DNA of 64,000 nucleotides from EX4572-165 sp964581795 (lineage in GTDB: Archaea > Thermoplasmatota > E2 > DHVEG-1): contig CAZOPW010000002.1 of the NCBI GenBank assembly GCA_964581795.1, positions 1-64,000 of the forward strand. Direction: 5' to 3'. Made by a program: the position numbers and the translations under genes. How positions within the stretch are numbered: the stretch's first letter is position 1; each line of letters begins with the position of its first letter. The notes under the pieces are model-generated. The model saw only the letters and a list, made by a program, of their open reading frames with translations. It was not told the origin of the DNA and did not search any database. This document shows, in pieces, positions 29,434 to 38,074 of the stretch.

Positions 29434-29450
29434 GCTCTTCTCCTATTTTA
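29434..29450. repeat. Short match to the ISL3 terminal repeat (possible relic end)
   Basis: A 17-base segment, GCTCTTCTCC, one differing base, then ATTTTA, matching the end of the insertion sequence at 36787 in 16 of 17 positions. It lies between gpgS and the start of the second glycosyltransferase and overlaps that gene's Shine-Dalgarno. No partner end is visible, so it may be a relic or chance. Confidence 0.25.
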
Positions 29451-29477
29451 TCTCCATTATACTTTTCAACAGATCCT

Positions 29478-30680
29478 TTACTTTTCATTATCAATAATGA
29501 CAACATCTAAAAGCTGTTCACGAATTTTTTTCCGAGCAGAAATGGTACGTAACCAATCAGGTATACGTGAGCCAACTGGATGATTTAAATAATGATTACC
29601 TGAAACTGTAATTTGTTTACTAAACTGCTCCACCATATTCTCTTCGATATGGCGATCATATTTTAAATTATTAAAGTGAGCATCAGCATGATATTTTCGT
29701 ATTGCGTCCTGAGCATATCTTTGATATAAAACACGCAAAGACCGAATAAAATCCTGAGATATGTTCAATTGATCTTCTTCGATGAGAACACGTAAAAGGG
29801 TTTCAAGTATATCTCCAGTCATTTTCACTAAACCTTGATCTTCATCTCCAATTTTTTGATGTTTATGATCATAAAACCCTAAATCTGTTTGACAAATCCG
29901 TTTTGTAATAACGTTTCTATACATCTCAGCCATAACACCAATTTCAATACCCCAATTACCTGGTATATCGACATCTCGAGCTAAATCACTAGTTAAAGCA
30001 AACTCACCAGATAATGGATATCGGAATGATTGTAAGAATTTGACAAATTCAACTTGTGCACTATGCTGTTCTTCAAGTGCCTCTAATAATGGATGGAGAA
30101 ATAACCGGACTACTCGACCATACATTATTCCTTTCTCGGTATTAACTCGCGCATAATATCCTTTATTAAATTTAAAATCCAATTCTGGTTCAACAATTGG
30201 ATAAACTAATTTAGTTGGAATTGTTTCATCATATAACATAATATCTGCATCATGTAACGCAACAGCATATGATCGTAATGCTGCGATTCCAAGAGCAAGC
30301 CAAACATCCCGGCCCTTACCACGATATTTTAGTAAATCTATTCCTTCTGATTTTAAACCTTGAAGCAATCGTTCAATTTTTGGTCCATTACACCACATAA
30401 TTAAATGAGGTACTTCTAAATCTGAAAAAAAACGTTTTACATGAGCAAATTCCTTTTCGTTTTGTGCAGCGAGTGGGATAATGATTTCTCTTAAATATGT
30501 GCATTTGTTCAATCCTTTTTTTATAGTTCCTAAAGCATCTCCATTGATTTCTCTGTATAGCATTGGCATAACAACGGATACGGGGCGCTCAACAACACTG
30601 TCACTGACCGTCTTCATTAATTCTTTTTTTCCAACATTAAACTCGTGAAGTGTTGCAATTTTTTCCTGTTTTAAATCCAT
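29478..30680 (-). CDS. gpgS: Glucosyl-3-phosphoglycerate synthase (GT81)
   Basis: Transfers glucose from a nucleotide sugar to 3-phosphoglycerate, the first step of the compatible solute glucosylglycerate (known from Methanococcoides and mycobacteria). The protein has 400 residues from the chosen ATG. Visible motifs are VVMPMLYREI, GKGRDVWLALGIAAL, HDADIML (D-x-D metal motif), PLSGEFALTSD and NWGIEIGVMAEMYR, with C-terminal helices. The frame is open to 30719 (GTG), but the ATG at 30680 has GGTGA 7 bases upstream. No HAD-type phosphatase gene is adjacent; a metallophosphoesterase lies two genes downstream. Mannosyl specificity cannot be excluded by eye. Confidence 0.83.
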   Translation of the reverse strand: MDLKQEKIATLHEFNVGKKELMKTVSDSVVERPVSVVMPMLYREINGDALGTIKKGLNKCTYLREIIIPLAAQNEKEFAHVKRFFSDLEVPHLIMWCNGPKIERLLQGLKSEGIDLLKYRGKGRDVWLALGIAALRSYAVALHDADIMLYDETIPTKLVYPIVEPELDFKFNKGYYARVNTEKGIMYGRVVRLFLHPLLEALEEQHSAQVEFVKFLQSFRYPLSGEFALTSDLARDVDIPGNWGIEIGVMAEMYRNVITKRICQTDLGFYDHKHQKIGDEDQGLVKMTGDILETLLRVLIEEDQLNISQDFIRSLRVLYQRYAQDAIRKYHADAHFNNLKYDRHIEENMVEQFSKQITVSGNHYLNHPVGSRIPDWLRTISARKKIREQLLDVVIIDNEK

Positions 30681-31018
30681 CTTTTTTTCACCACTCTTAG
30701 AATTATATTTCGCCATCACTAGGAACGTAATTTTTCACAGGATTAGAGCCCGTAATAATGTTGATTCTGATAACTGTTATGGTGTTATTCTACATGTATT
30801 GTAGCCAGTGAGAATTATAAGATGCACCAATATGTCTGCACCATTGGTTATTAACAAATAATAGTTCCCAATCCATGACTTCCGTTCTCAACATTGTAAA
30901 TATGCTGCTTATTATTAATATTTTTTAACAGATGAAATGGCTAGTAATTTAGAATCTAAAATTGAATAATACTTTTTTCCAAAATCAAATATACCCCTAT
31001 TTTATTTCAGCTGAGTAT
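30681..31018. promoter_or_regulatory. Divergent intergenic region between gpgS and pheT
   Basis: 338 bases, AT-rich, with divergent genes on both sides, so both promoters must lie here. A TATA-like AAATATAC near 30986-30993 is about 28 bases before the pheT ATG and fits a leaderless start. An inverted repeat ACCAAT (30826-30831) / ATTGGT (30843-30848) encloses a repeated GCACCA and could be an operator or hairpin. No open frame or RNA gene recognised. Confidence 0.4.
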
Positions 31019-32677
31019 ATGCCAGTTGTAACTTTCGATTATCAAGATTATATTCATTTGCTTGGAGAAGAGATTTCAAAAGAAGATCTTATAAAAAGAT
31101 TGCCGATGATCGGAGCTGATTTCGATAAGGTTGAAGATGATGAGATCAGCATTGAGTTCTTTCCAAATAGACCAGATTTATCATCAGTTGAAGGAATCGT
31201 TCGTGCTTCAAGATCATTTTTTGATTATCAACCTGGATTGACCCACTATAAAATTGAAAGATCAGATTTAAAAATGCATGTTGATCCCTCTGTCAAACAA
31301 GTTCGACCGTTTGTTCGTTGTGCATTAGTAAAAAATGTTACCATGACCGATGAATTAATTACGTCGTTAATGCAATTGCAGGAAAAACTTCATTTTGGGA
31401 TTGGTAGAAATAGAAAAAAAGTTGCAATTGGGGTTCATAATGCTGAACCGATTCAACCACCTTTCACGTACAAGGCTGTTAAACCAAACGCATATCAATT
31501 TGTTCCTCTAGGAAAAGTAGAATCCATGACTCTTTCAAAAATTCTAACTTCCCATGATAAAGGAAAAACGTATGCTTCATTACTTGAAGGTTGTGAAAAG
31601 TATCCTTTGATTGTTGATGATAATGATAATGTTCTTTCATTTCCTCCGATTATCAATGGTATACTGACTGAAGTGACTCCGTTTACAACTGATTTATTTA
31701 TCGATGTTACTGGAAATGACTTACAGGCCATTCATCATGCATTAAGTATTGTAGTCACCGCACTTGCGGAAAGAGGAGGAAACATCTATTCTACACAGAT
31801 CATTGATGGAGATGAATCAATAGTAAGTCCTGATTTATCATTGAAAAAACGTTTTTTATCAGTTAAATCTGTTACTGATGTTCTTGGATTAAATTTGTCC
31901 TCTGAGGATATTATAATATATTTGGGGAAAATGGGGTATGACTCTGAAATCATCGATGATCAACAGATCCGTGTTTTTATTCCCTCATGGCGAGCTGATA
32001 TCCTACACGAAATCGATTTAGTTGAAGATGTGGCAGTTGGGTATGGATATGATAATATCAAAAAGGATTTGCCTCATTCATTTAGCTTCGGACAACCGTT
32101 GGTTCATAAAGAACATATTCAAAAACTAAGAACGATTTTGATTGGTTTGGGGTTTACTGAAGTTACAACGTTTCCCCTTTCAAATGAACATGATGAATTT
32201 GAAAAAATTGGAAAACCTATCAATCAACATGTGGAAATACAAAATCCAATCGGAGAGGATTATACCTGCTTAAGGATTGGACTTATTCCATCTCTTCTTC
32301 GTATGCTATCGGACAATAAACATCATCCTTTACCTCAACAAATTTTTGAATTAGGGATTGTAACTAAAAATTCATTTGAAAACACTTATTATCTTTCAGG
32401 GTTGAAAAGTAGTGCATCAGCAAATTTCACAGATTGTAAGTCAATAGTTGAAGCGATTCTCAGAGATAGTGGGATATCCTATGATATAAAGGAATTTATT
32501 CATCCAGCATTCGTTGAAGGCCGATGTGCTGAACTTCGAAGTGGAAATGATAAACATCTTGGATATTTCGGCGAATTACATCCAAAAACTATATCCGCGT
32601 TTTCTTTAGAACATCCCGTTATTGCCTTCGAATTTCAGGCAGAAGCACTTTTTGATCATATCATGAATCGAAATTAA
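31019..32677 (+). CDS. pheT: Phenylalanyl-tRNA synthetase beta subunit, archaeal type
   Basis: Non-catalytic editing and structural subunit of the (alpha-beta)2 PheRS. The protein has 552 residues, the usual archaeal/eukaryotic length. The start MPVVTFDYQDYIHLLG is canonical, so the TTG at 30962 reported by the open frame is rejected. B1 domain SIEFFPNRPDLSSVEGI near 45-65, B3/B4 editing domain in the middle (FPPIINGILTEVT), B5 domain (LGLNLSSEDIIIYLGKMGYD) and a catalytic-like core with EDVAVGYGYDNI. The pheS gene is not adjacent, so the subunits are encoded separately. Confidence 0.95.
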   Translation: MPVVTFDYQDYIHLLGEEISKEDLIKRLPMIGADFDKVEDDEISIEFFPNRPDLSSVEGIVRASRSFFDYQPGLTHYKIERSDLKMHVDPSVKQVRPFVRCALVKNVTMTDELITSLMQLQEKLHFGIGRNRKKVAIGVHNAEPIQPPFTYKAVKPNAYQFVPLGKVESMTLSKILTSHDKGKTYASLLEGCEKYPLIVDDNDNVLSFPPIINGILTEVTPFTTDLFIDVTGNDLQAIHHALSIVVTALAERGGNIYSTQIIDGDESIVSPDLSLKKRFLSVKSVTDVLGLNLSSEDIIIYLGKMGYDSEIIDDQQIRVFIPSWRADILHEIDLVEDVAVGYGYDNIKKDLPHSFSFGQPLVHKEHIQKLRTILIGLGFTEVTTFPLSNEHDEFEKIGKPINQHVEIQNPIGEDYTCLRIGLIPSLLRMLSDNKHHPLPQQIFELGIVTKNSFENTYYLSGLKSSASANFTDCKSIVEAILRDSGISYDIKEFIHPAFVEGRCAELRSGNDKHLGYFGELHPKTISAFSLEHPVIAFEFQAEALFDHIMNRN

Positions 32678-32687
32678 TAAATAAGAG

Positions 32688-34211
32688 TTAAGATAAAGGA
32701 CCTATTTTTTCTTCGACGACTTTTAAGATTTCTTTTGATTTTACAAGATCTTTCATTGTCGTATGATCCGGATAAAGTGGTCGGTCCACATCCAAGAATT
32801 TAACGTGTTTTCGAATTACTTCTTTAGCAGTTTGCACTCCATCACCCGGTTTATAGTCTCTAAAATCAAGAGCTTGTGCGGCAGCCATTAGCTCAATACC
32901 TAAAATACCATACGCATTATCAAGGATTTGCATATTTTTTATAGCTGTGTTCATACCCATGGAAACAAAATCTTCTTGATCGGCAGCAGCAGGAATTGAT
33001 TGAATGGAAGCAGGGGTAGATAGAATTCTTTGTTCAACAATTTGCATATCAGCAGTATATTGGCTTAGCATTAATCCTGAAAACATACCAGCACCTTTTG
33101 TGAGAAAAGCAGGAAGACCTTCACTTAAAGCTGGATTGTTTAACCGGTTTAAACGACGTTCCGACATAACACTGACCATGGTAATCGCGGCACCAGCCAT
33201 ATCCATAGGAAGGGAAACAGGAGTTCCTTGAAAATTTGCACCAGAAAGCTGAAGATCTTCATCAGGGAAAAATACGGGATTGTCTCCAACACCATTCAAT
33301 TCAATTTCAACTTGTGATCGTGCATAATCAAGAGCATCACGAGCTGCTCCAATCACCTGAGGAGATGACCGCATAGAATAAGCATCTTGAACTTTTGTTT
33401 TTATCTTGCCGTTTTTCAAATCCCCGTTTTTAACGAGTTTATTGATATTTTCAGATGATGCAATCGCACCATGAAATCCGCGTGCTTTATGCAATTTTGT
33501 TGTATATGGTTTCATGTTTGCTTTTAATGCTTCTAAGCTCATTGCAGCAGCGATTTCTGCTTGTTTTATCCAAGCATAAGCGTCATAAAGAAATATTGCA
33601 CTCATAGCAGTGAGAAGATTTGATCCGTTTATTATTGCTAATCCATCCCTTGCTTTCAACCCGGGTATAGGAACATTTGCTTTTTCCATAGCTTGTTTAC
33701 CTGGTAATAATTCGTTTTTATAGTATGCTTTTCCCTCTCCTAATAAAACAAGAGCTATTTGGGACATTGGAGCTAAGTCCCCACAAGCTCCAACACTTCC
33801 TTTTTGACAAACAAAAGGTGTCACTTTTTTATTGAGCATTTTCAGAAGAGTTTCTGTGATCATAGGTCTACAGCCAGATTGACCATGAGCATGCACATTT
33901 ATTCTGCCTACCATTGCTCCTCTAACATATTCAATGGGTGCAGGTTCTCCAATACCCGCAGAGTGGTTATATATTAAATATTTCTGAAATTGTTTCACTT
34001 GTTCATCATTAAGAACAACTTCTGAAAATTCTCCAATTCCAGTGTTAACGCCATACATGATTTCATGTGCATCGATTTTTTTTTCAAGCATTGCTCTGCA
34101 TTTTTCAATTCGTTTAATAGCATTAGAATCAAGTTTTATTTTTTCATGATGCCGTGCTACTCGGACTATTTGTTCTATTGTGAGATCTGAGCCAGTTATC
34201 GTAATGGTCAT
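32688..34211 (-). CDS. Histidine ammonia-lyase-like MIO enzyme with Ala-Cys-Gly triad
   Basis: Second aromatic amino acid lyase of the window, 507 residues from the ATG at 34211 (GGGGAG upstream; the in-frame TTG at 34232 is rejected). The MIO-forming segment reads GSVGACGDLAPMSQ, so the triad is Ala142-Cys143-Gly144 instead of Ala-Ser-Gly. Tyr in YGVNTGIG and His in YNHSAGIG are kept, the latter pointing to histidine as substrate. Laboratory work on bacterial histidine ammonia-lyase showed that Cys can replace the Ser and still give MIO, so activity is plausible. It is clearly not a recent duplicate of the gene at 21192. It is alone, convergent with pheT, with no other hut gene beside it. 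Confidence 0.87.
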   Translation of the reverse strand: MTITITGSDLTIEQIVRVARHHEKIKLDSNAIKRIEKCRAMLEKKIDAHEIMYGVNTGIGEFSEVVLNDEQVKQFQKYLIYNHSAGIGEPAPIEYVRGAMVGRINVHAHGQSGCRPMITETLLKMLNKKVTPFVCQKGSVGACGDLAPMSQIALVLLGEGKAYYKNELLPGKQAMEKANVPIPGLKARDGLAIINGSNLLTAMSAIFLYDAYAWIKQAEIAAAMSLEALKANMKPYTTKLHKARGFHGAIASSENINKLVKNGDLKNGKIKTKVQDAYSMRSSPQVIGAARDALDYARSQVEIELNGVGDNPVFFPDEDLQLSGANFQGTPVSLPMDMAGAAITMVSVMSERRLNRLNNPALSEGLPAFLTKGAGMFSGLMLSQYTADMQIVEQRILSTPASIQSIPAAADQEDFVSMGMNTAIKNMQILDNAYGILGIELMAAAQALDFRDYKPGDGVQTAKEVIRKHVKFLDVDRPLYPDHTTMKDLVKSKEILKVVEEKIGPLS

Positions 34212-34355
34212 AGTAGAATTTCTCCCCTTCAAATCATCTGTTTTTTAAATATGTAAATCAGGTAACTTGTTTTCATGTATTAATGTTATTGAAAAAACAT
34301 TGTCTTCGAGTGCAAAGCTTTTTTATGCATACGCTTAGATTCCTGGATAGTTTTC

Positions 34356-35297
34356 ATGAAACCTGTGTGTAGCAAATGTCAGAAACCCGCTGTTTCATTC
34401 ATTCGATATAATGGCACTCATTTATGCAATGATCATTTTTCAGCATATGTAGAAAAAAGAGTGAAAAAAACGATAAAAAAACAAGGAAAAACACCTCATA
34501 ACGCTAAGATTGGTGTTGCAGTATCTGGTGGAAAAGATAGTTTGGTAACATTATGGTTGTTGCATCAAATTTTTAGAAAACGTCCAGATGTGGAAGTAAT
34601 TGCTATAACTGTGAATGAGGGAATTCAGGGATATCGGAATAAAAGTATAGAAAAGGTAAAGAAAGCATGTGCAGAATGGGATATTTCCTATTATGAAATC
34701 GATTTTAATGACATTTTTTCTTGGGGGATGGATGATATTGAACGGGTAAATACTTCTCCACTTGGTGCTTGTAGTTTTTGTGGTGTATTCAGACGGTTTT
34801 CTTTGAATACTAAAGCAAAAGAATTAAAAGTCGATCGGTTAGCAACGGGCCATAACCTTGATGATAATGCTCAATCGGTTTTAATGAACTTTGTGAATGC
34901 TGATATGAAAAAACTTGCTCGTCTTGGGCCTCATACTCATGTGCAGCCGGGTCTCATACCTCGAATGATGCCACTTCGCTGGATTCCAGAAAAGGAAAAT
35001 GCAATTTATGCATTAACTCATCAAATTGATTTTTATGAGAGTATGTGTCCATATTCAACAAATGCTTTGAGAGGGACGTTTAAGGAGATATTATATAAGC
35101 TTGAATCAAAGAATCCAGGGACTCGTCATAGTATTCTTCATAGTTTTGATGCGATGAAAGATTCATTACGAAAAAAGTTTCCACCTGTGAAATTAAGTAA
35201 GTGTAGTGAATGTAGGGAGCCAACAACGCAGAAAAGATGTCAAACTTGCCAATTAAAAGAAAAGGTCAATACAATGATGATAGAAAATAATCATTGA
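34356..35297 (+). CDS. ttuA: tRNA 2-thiolation enzyme, TtuA/Ncs6 family
   Basis: Adenylates a tRNA uridine and inserts sulfur (2-thiouridine at U54 for TtuA or wobble U34 for Ncs6/CTU1). The 313 residues have an N-terminal zinc ribbon (Cys5, Cys8, Cys24, His27), a PP-loop SGGKDS at 57-62 and ATGHNLDDNAQ near 163-173. Three Cys that in TtuA hold a [4Fe-4S] cluster are Cys139 and Cys142 (GACSFC) and Cys231 (SMCPYS). A C-terminal zinc finger CSECREPTTQKRCQTC follows. All expected residues are present. The sulfur carrier partner is not in the window. Confidence 0.9.
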   Translation: MKPVCSKCQKPAVSFIRYNGTHLCNDHFSAYVEKRVKKTIKKQGKTPHNAKIGVAVSGGKDSLVTLWLLHQIFRKRPDVEVIAITVNEGIQGYRNKSIEKVKKACAEWDISYYEIDFNDIFSWGMDDIERVNTSPLGACSFCGVFRRFSLNTKAKELKVDRLATGHNLDDNAQSVLMNFVNADMKKLARLGPHTHVQPGLIPRMMPLRWIPEKENAIYALTHQIDFYESMCPYSTNALRGTFKEILYKLESKNPGTRHSILHSFDAMKDSLRKKFPPVKLSKCSECREPTTQKRCQTCQLKEKVNTMMIENNH

Positions 35298-35371
35298 CTT
35301 ATTCAGCACAACCTTTAATCATTTTTATGTAAGGAAAATATTTAAATAATAATATTATATTTTTAACTGGT

Positions 35372-35440
35372 GGAGAATGGGGGAAGAATAATTTTTATCT
35401 CTCTCCTCACCACCACCCTCACAACAATTCCTCATTCTCC
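35372..35440 (+). ncRNA. Candidate hairpin RNA, about 69 bases
   Basis: 11-bp stem (35372-35382 with 35430-35440, one G-U pair) enclosing a pyrimidine-rich 47-base loop with CACCACCACC-like sequence, followed at once by TTTT. A TATA-like AATATTATATTTT (about 35350-35362) lies about 20 bases upstream. It sits in a 559-base gap after the tRNA thiolase gene. It could be a free-standing RNA or a terminator-type hairpin of that gene. Confidence 0.4.
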
Positions 35441-35525
35441 TTTTACAAAATATATTAAAATTTTGTTTCATTACCTGTAACAATTGTTATTGTAATCTTT
35501 ATATACTAATTCACTATATTATTAT

Positions 35526-35580
35526 TGAAAGGGAAGGCAGTTTAAGGAGGCAGATTAAAGAGGGAGGGGGGACCCTTTCA
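35526..35580 (+). ncRNA. Candidate hairpin RNA with purine-rich loop, about 55 bases
   Basis: 8-bp perfect stem (TGAAAGGG 35526-35533 with CCCTTTCA 35573-35580) around a 39-base, almost pure purine interior containing two AAGG/GGAGG-like blocks and a G-run. A TATA box TTTATATA (35498-35505) is placed so that transcription would start at the first stem base. No ORF covers it. It has the same layout as the candidate at 19318 (TATA box, then a closing stem). Confidence 0.4.
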
Positions 35581-35856
35581 TCTTTATTTAACATTAAATT
35601 GCCAATAATATACTATAATCATAATAGGCAAATGATCTTATTTATTTTTAATTTCAACTATATTAAATCCAAGCTAAAGTAAATAAAAGAGAGTGAGAAA
35701 CGTATTTTCTAACACTAGTTAATATAAAAAATTGAAAACAATTAATGGAATCGACTGGTCGCGTTGAATATACTACACTTCATAAATGATCAAAAACTTA
35801 AAAATCAGAGAATAATTTTATAAATGGATATATAATTACACTCATTGGGTCGATGG

Positions 35857-36081
35857 ATGCAGAAAGATGAACTCATTCAACTGCACGCGTTCTTACTCCA
35901 CATCCGAAATTGTTTGGAAGAAGAAATACAACCAATTGATAATCATTGTTTCTCAGAGTATGAAGAATTAAAGGTACAACCTCAACAACTCTTTAAACCA
36001 AAAAAAGATCAACAACAGGCAGTCTTTGAACTTTGTAAGGGAATATCAAAACTTCTTGATATCAATGGACCATTCAAATAA
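35857..36081 (+). CDS. UPF0058 family small protein
   Basis: A 74-residue cytosolic protein of an archaeal family with no known function. The conserved MQKDELIQLHAFLL start and the Phe-x-x-Tyr segment in the middle match UPF0058. The TTG-initiated longer frame (35845) is rejected because the family begins at this Met. A TATA-like GGATATATAA about 30 bases upstream suggests a nearly leaderless message. It is convergent with the Lrp-like regulator. Confidence 0.82.
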   Translation: MQKDELIQLHAFLLHIRNCLEEEIQPIDNHCFSEYEELKVQPQQLFKPKKDQQQAVFELCKGISKLLDINGPFK

Positions 36082-36105
36082 AAAAAAAGAAATATAAGAG
36101 TACTT

Positions 36106-36630
36106 TTATAAGAACTCTTCCAACTCTCCAACATGAGGATTATTTATTCCACAACGTTTTACTGGAAAGATGTTTTCTAAAAGTTGAGTTTCAGCGATAA
36201 ATGGTTTATACATTTTTACAAGTTCGCTTTCAAATTTTTTTGCATGTGGTAAATCATTTGCTGTAAAACAGATTAACCAATCAAAAATGCCGTGCATATA
36301 ATAACTTGATCCAATCATGATGTCAAGTTCATCAGCTTTTTTATCAATTTCCCGGGAGATAATCTTTTTTGCAAGTTTATCCAATGGAGTATTTGCTTTT
36401 TTAATTAACAGAACATATTCATTCATATTGATTTTTTCAAAATCAGTAACAGCATGATATCCCCAGATTGTCTCATTGTCCTCAAGTTTCTTCATGATTC
36501 TACGTACTTTTGGACCAGAAAAACCACACCGTTTTGCTAAATCATCAATACTTTCCTTTGCATAGGCCTGAAGGATTCTTATTACTTTATTTTCATCTTT
36601 CTTTACCTGTTTTCGACTTCTCTTTGCCAT
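36106..36630 (-). CDS. Lrp/AsnC-type transcriptional regulator
   Basis: DNA-binding regulator of 174 residues: a basic tail, a winged helix-turn-helix at about 15-65 (IDDLAKRCGFSGPKVRRIMKKLED), then an alpha/beta dimerisation and effector domain ending at about 150 (LICFTANDLPHAKKFESEL). The start at 36630 is chosen over 36663 because GTGAT precedes it and the upstream residues are not conserved-looking. Target genes and effector cannot be inferred. The IS element lies just upstream, about 150 bases from the start codon, and may have displaced part of its promoter. Confidence 0.82.
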   Translation of the reverse strand: MAKRSRKQVKKDENKVIRILQAYAKESIDDLAKRCGFSGPKVRRIMKKLEDNETIWGYHAVTDFEKINMNEYVLLIKKANTPLDKLAKKIISREIDKKADELDIMIGSSYYMHGIFDWLICFTANDLPHAKKFESELVKMYKPFIAETQLLENIFPVKRCGINNPHVGELEEFL

Positions 36631-36778
36631 TGTCATCACATCTTCATATAATTTTAAAGTCAAGGTATCTGGTTTTCTCCCATGATAGTGAATGATTCAT
36701 ATAAATGTTTTCCACGTCTTTTGTCTAAATCTTAAGAATATCGGTCAATATTATCATAAAATAATGGAAAAAAAGTAA

Positions 36779-36786
36779 AATAATAT
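36779..36786. repeat. Target site duplication, left copy
   Basis: AATAATAT directly before the left end of the insertion sequence; identical to 38090-38097. Confidence 0.9.
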
Positions 36787-36810
36787 GGCTCTTCTCCGAT
36801 TTTAGGTAGT
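36787..36810 (+). repeat. Left terminal inverted repeat of the IS
   Basis: Begins GGCTCTTCTCC; matches the reverse complement of 38066-38089 at 20 of 24 positions and the ends of the MITE at 42259-42489. Confidence 0.92.
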
Positions 36811-36850
36811 ATAATGTACCGCAGTTGAATTCGTTCAATAGGGTAAAAGA

Positions 36851-38074
36851 ATGAAAACAACGCGGTACACATATAGTAAGCTATTCAAGCATATTTATAC
36901 GTTTAGAGGCTTTAGACACACAACCATCAATCATCAGAACAATAAGGTTTACATCCATCTTACAAGAACCTGGAAAAAAGGTATATGCCGGAACTGTGGA
37001 AAACGAACGACCATTCTTACAGAATATCATCAGAGAACAATTCGTGATCTTAATCTGGGACCATTGACCTGTTATCTTACATTCAACGAACATAAACTGT
37101 ATTGTTCCTGTGGATATCGTGGTTTTGAAACTATATTTTTCTGTCGACCCTTTGCCCGTTGCACAATACGATATGAAAAATACATCGTTCGACTCACGGA
37201 ACGAATGACCATATCAGATGTAAGCTTGATATCTGATTTGAATTGGAAAACCGTCAAAGATATTGATAAGTACTACATAAAAAAAAGACTCATTGGAATA
37301 AAGGATATCACTCCAAGAAGACTTGGAATTGATGAGGTAGCCTATGAGAAAGGCCATAAGTATCTGACTGTTGTAAGGGATTTGGATTTAAATCAGGTTA
37401 TCTGGATAGGTGTAAATAGAAAAAGGCAGACCTTGGATTCTTTTTTCACAATACTTGGGAAAGAGAAACAACGGTTAATAACCGTTGTAGTACTCGATAT
37501 GTGGGATCCCTATATTACATCAATTCATCAGTTTTGTCCCACTGCAGATATTGTGTTTGACAAGTTTCATATTATCAAGAAGATCAATGACGCATTAGAT
37601 AAAATTCGACGGGAGGAATTTGCCAAAGCAAAAAATGAAGAACGTCTTCGAATGAAACGGAAACGATTCATCATTTTAAAACGAAAGAAGAATCTAACAG
37701 AGAATCAACAAGAACAATTGCAACAATTAATGGAACAGAACAAACCACTGTACAAAGGATATCTGTTGAAAGAACAGATCAGTGACATCTTCGACGAAGA
37801 ATCATACACCCAAGCAATGCAACGGTTACAACAATGGGTTGAAAACGTGCATGAATCAGGACTCTCTACATTCAAACCGGTGTTGAAAACATTTAAACGG
37901 TATTCCTACGGAATACAAAATTACTTCCTGCATCATCTTACGAATGCAGGAAGTGAAGGATTCAACACCAAGATCAATATCATCAGAAGGAAAGCATATG
38001 GTTTCTGGGATCTCGACTATTTCATGTTAAAGATATATCAAGCTTGTGGAGTGATGAAGATTGAAACTACCTAA
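36851..38074 (+). CDS. ISL3-family DDE transposase
   Basis: 407-residue transposase of the IS204/IS1001/IS1165 type. An N-terminal zinc-ribbon (CRNCGK near 46-51 and CSCGYRG near 89-95) and a short helix-turn-helix region precede the RNase H-like core. The catalytic triad is probably the Asp in LGIDEVAYEKGH (about 160), the Asp in VVLDMWDPY (about 216) and the Glu in GSEGFNTKINIIRRKAYG (about 369). A long basic coiled insert lies between the second Asp and the Glu. The frame is uninterrupted, so the enzyme may be active and could also mobilise the 231-bp element at 42259. Confidence 0.95.
   Translation: MKTTRYTYSKLFKHIYTFRGFRHTTINHQNNKVYIHLTRTWKKGICRNCGKRTTILTEYHQRTIRDLNLGPLTCYLTFNEHKLYCSCGYRGFETIFFCRPFARCTIRYEKYIVRLTERMTISDVSLISDLNWKTVKDIDKYYIKKRLIGIKDITPRRLGIDEVAYEKGHKYLTVVRDLDLNQVIWIGVNRKRQTLDSFFTILGKEKQRLITVVVLDMWDPYITSIHQFCPTADIVFDKFHIIKKINDALDKIRREEFAKAKNEERLRMKRKRFIILKRKKNLTENQQEQLQQLMEQNKPLYKGYLLKEQISDIFDEESYTQAMQRLQQWVENVHESGLSTFKPVLKTFKRYSYGIQNYFLHHLTNAGSEGFNTKINIIRRKAYGFWDLDYFMLKIYQACGVMKIETT

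Noticed and set aside
30962..31018. Longer TTG-initiated start of pheT
   Set aside because: The canonical PheT N-terminus begins at 31019, and the extra residues lack conservation.
32688..34211. Ala-Cys-Gly triad considered a loss-of-function mutation
   Set aside because: The rest of the active site is intact, and Cys at this place is known to allow MIO formation, so the gene is treated as functional.
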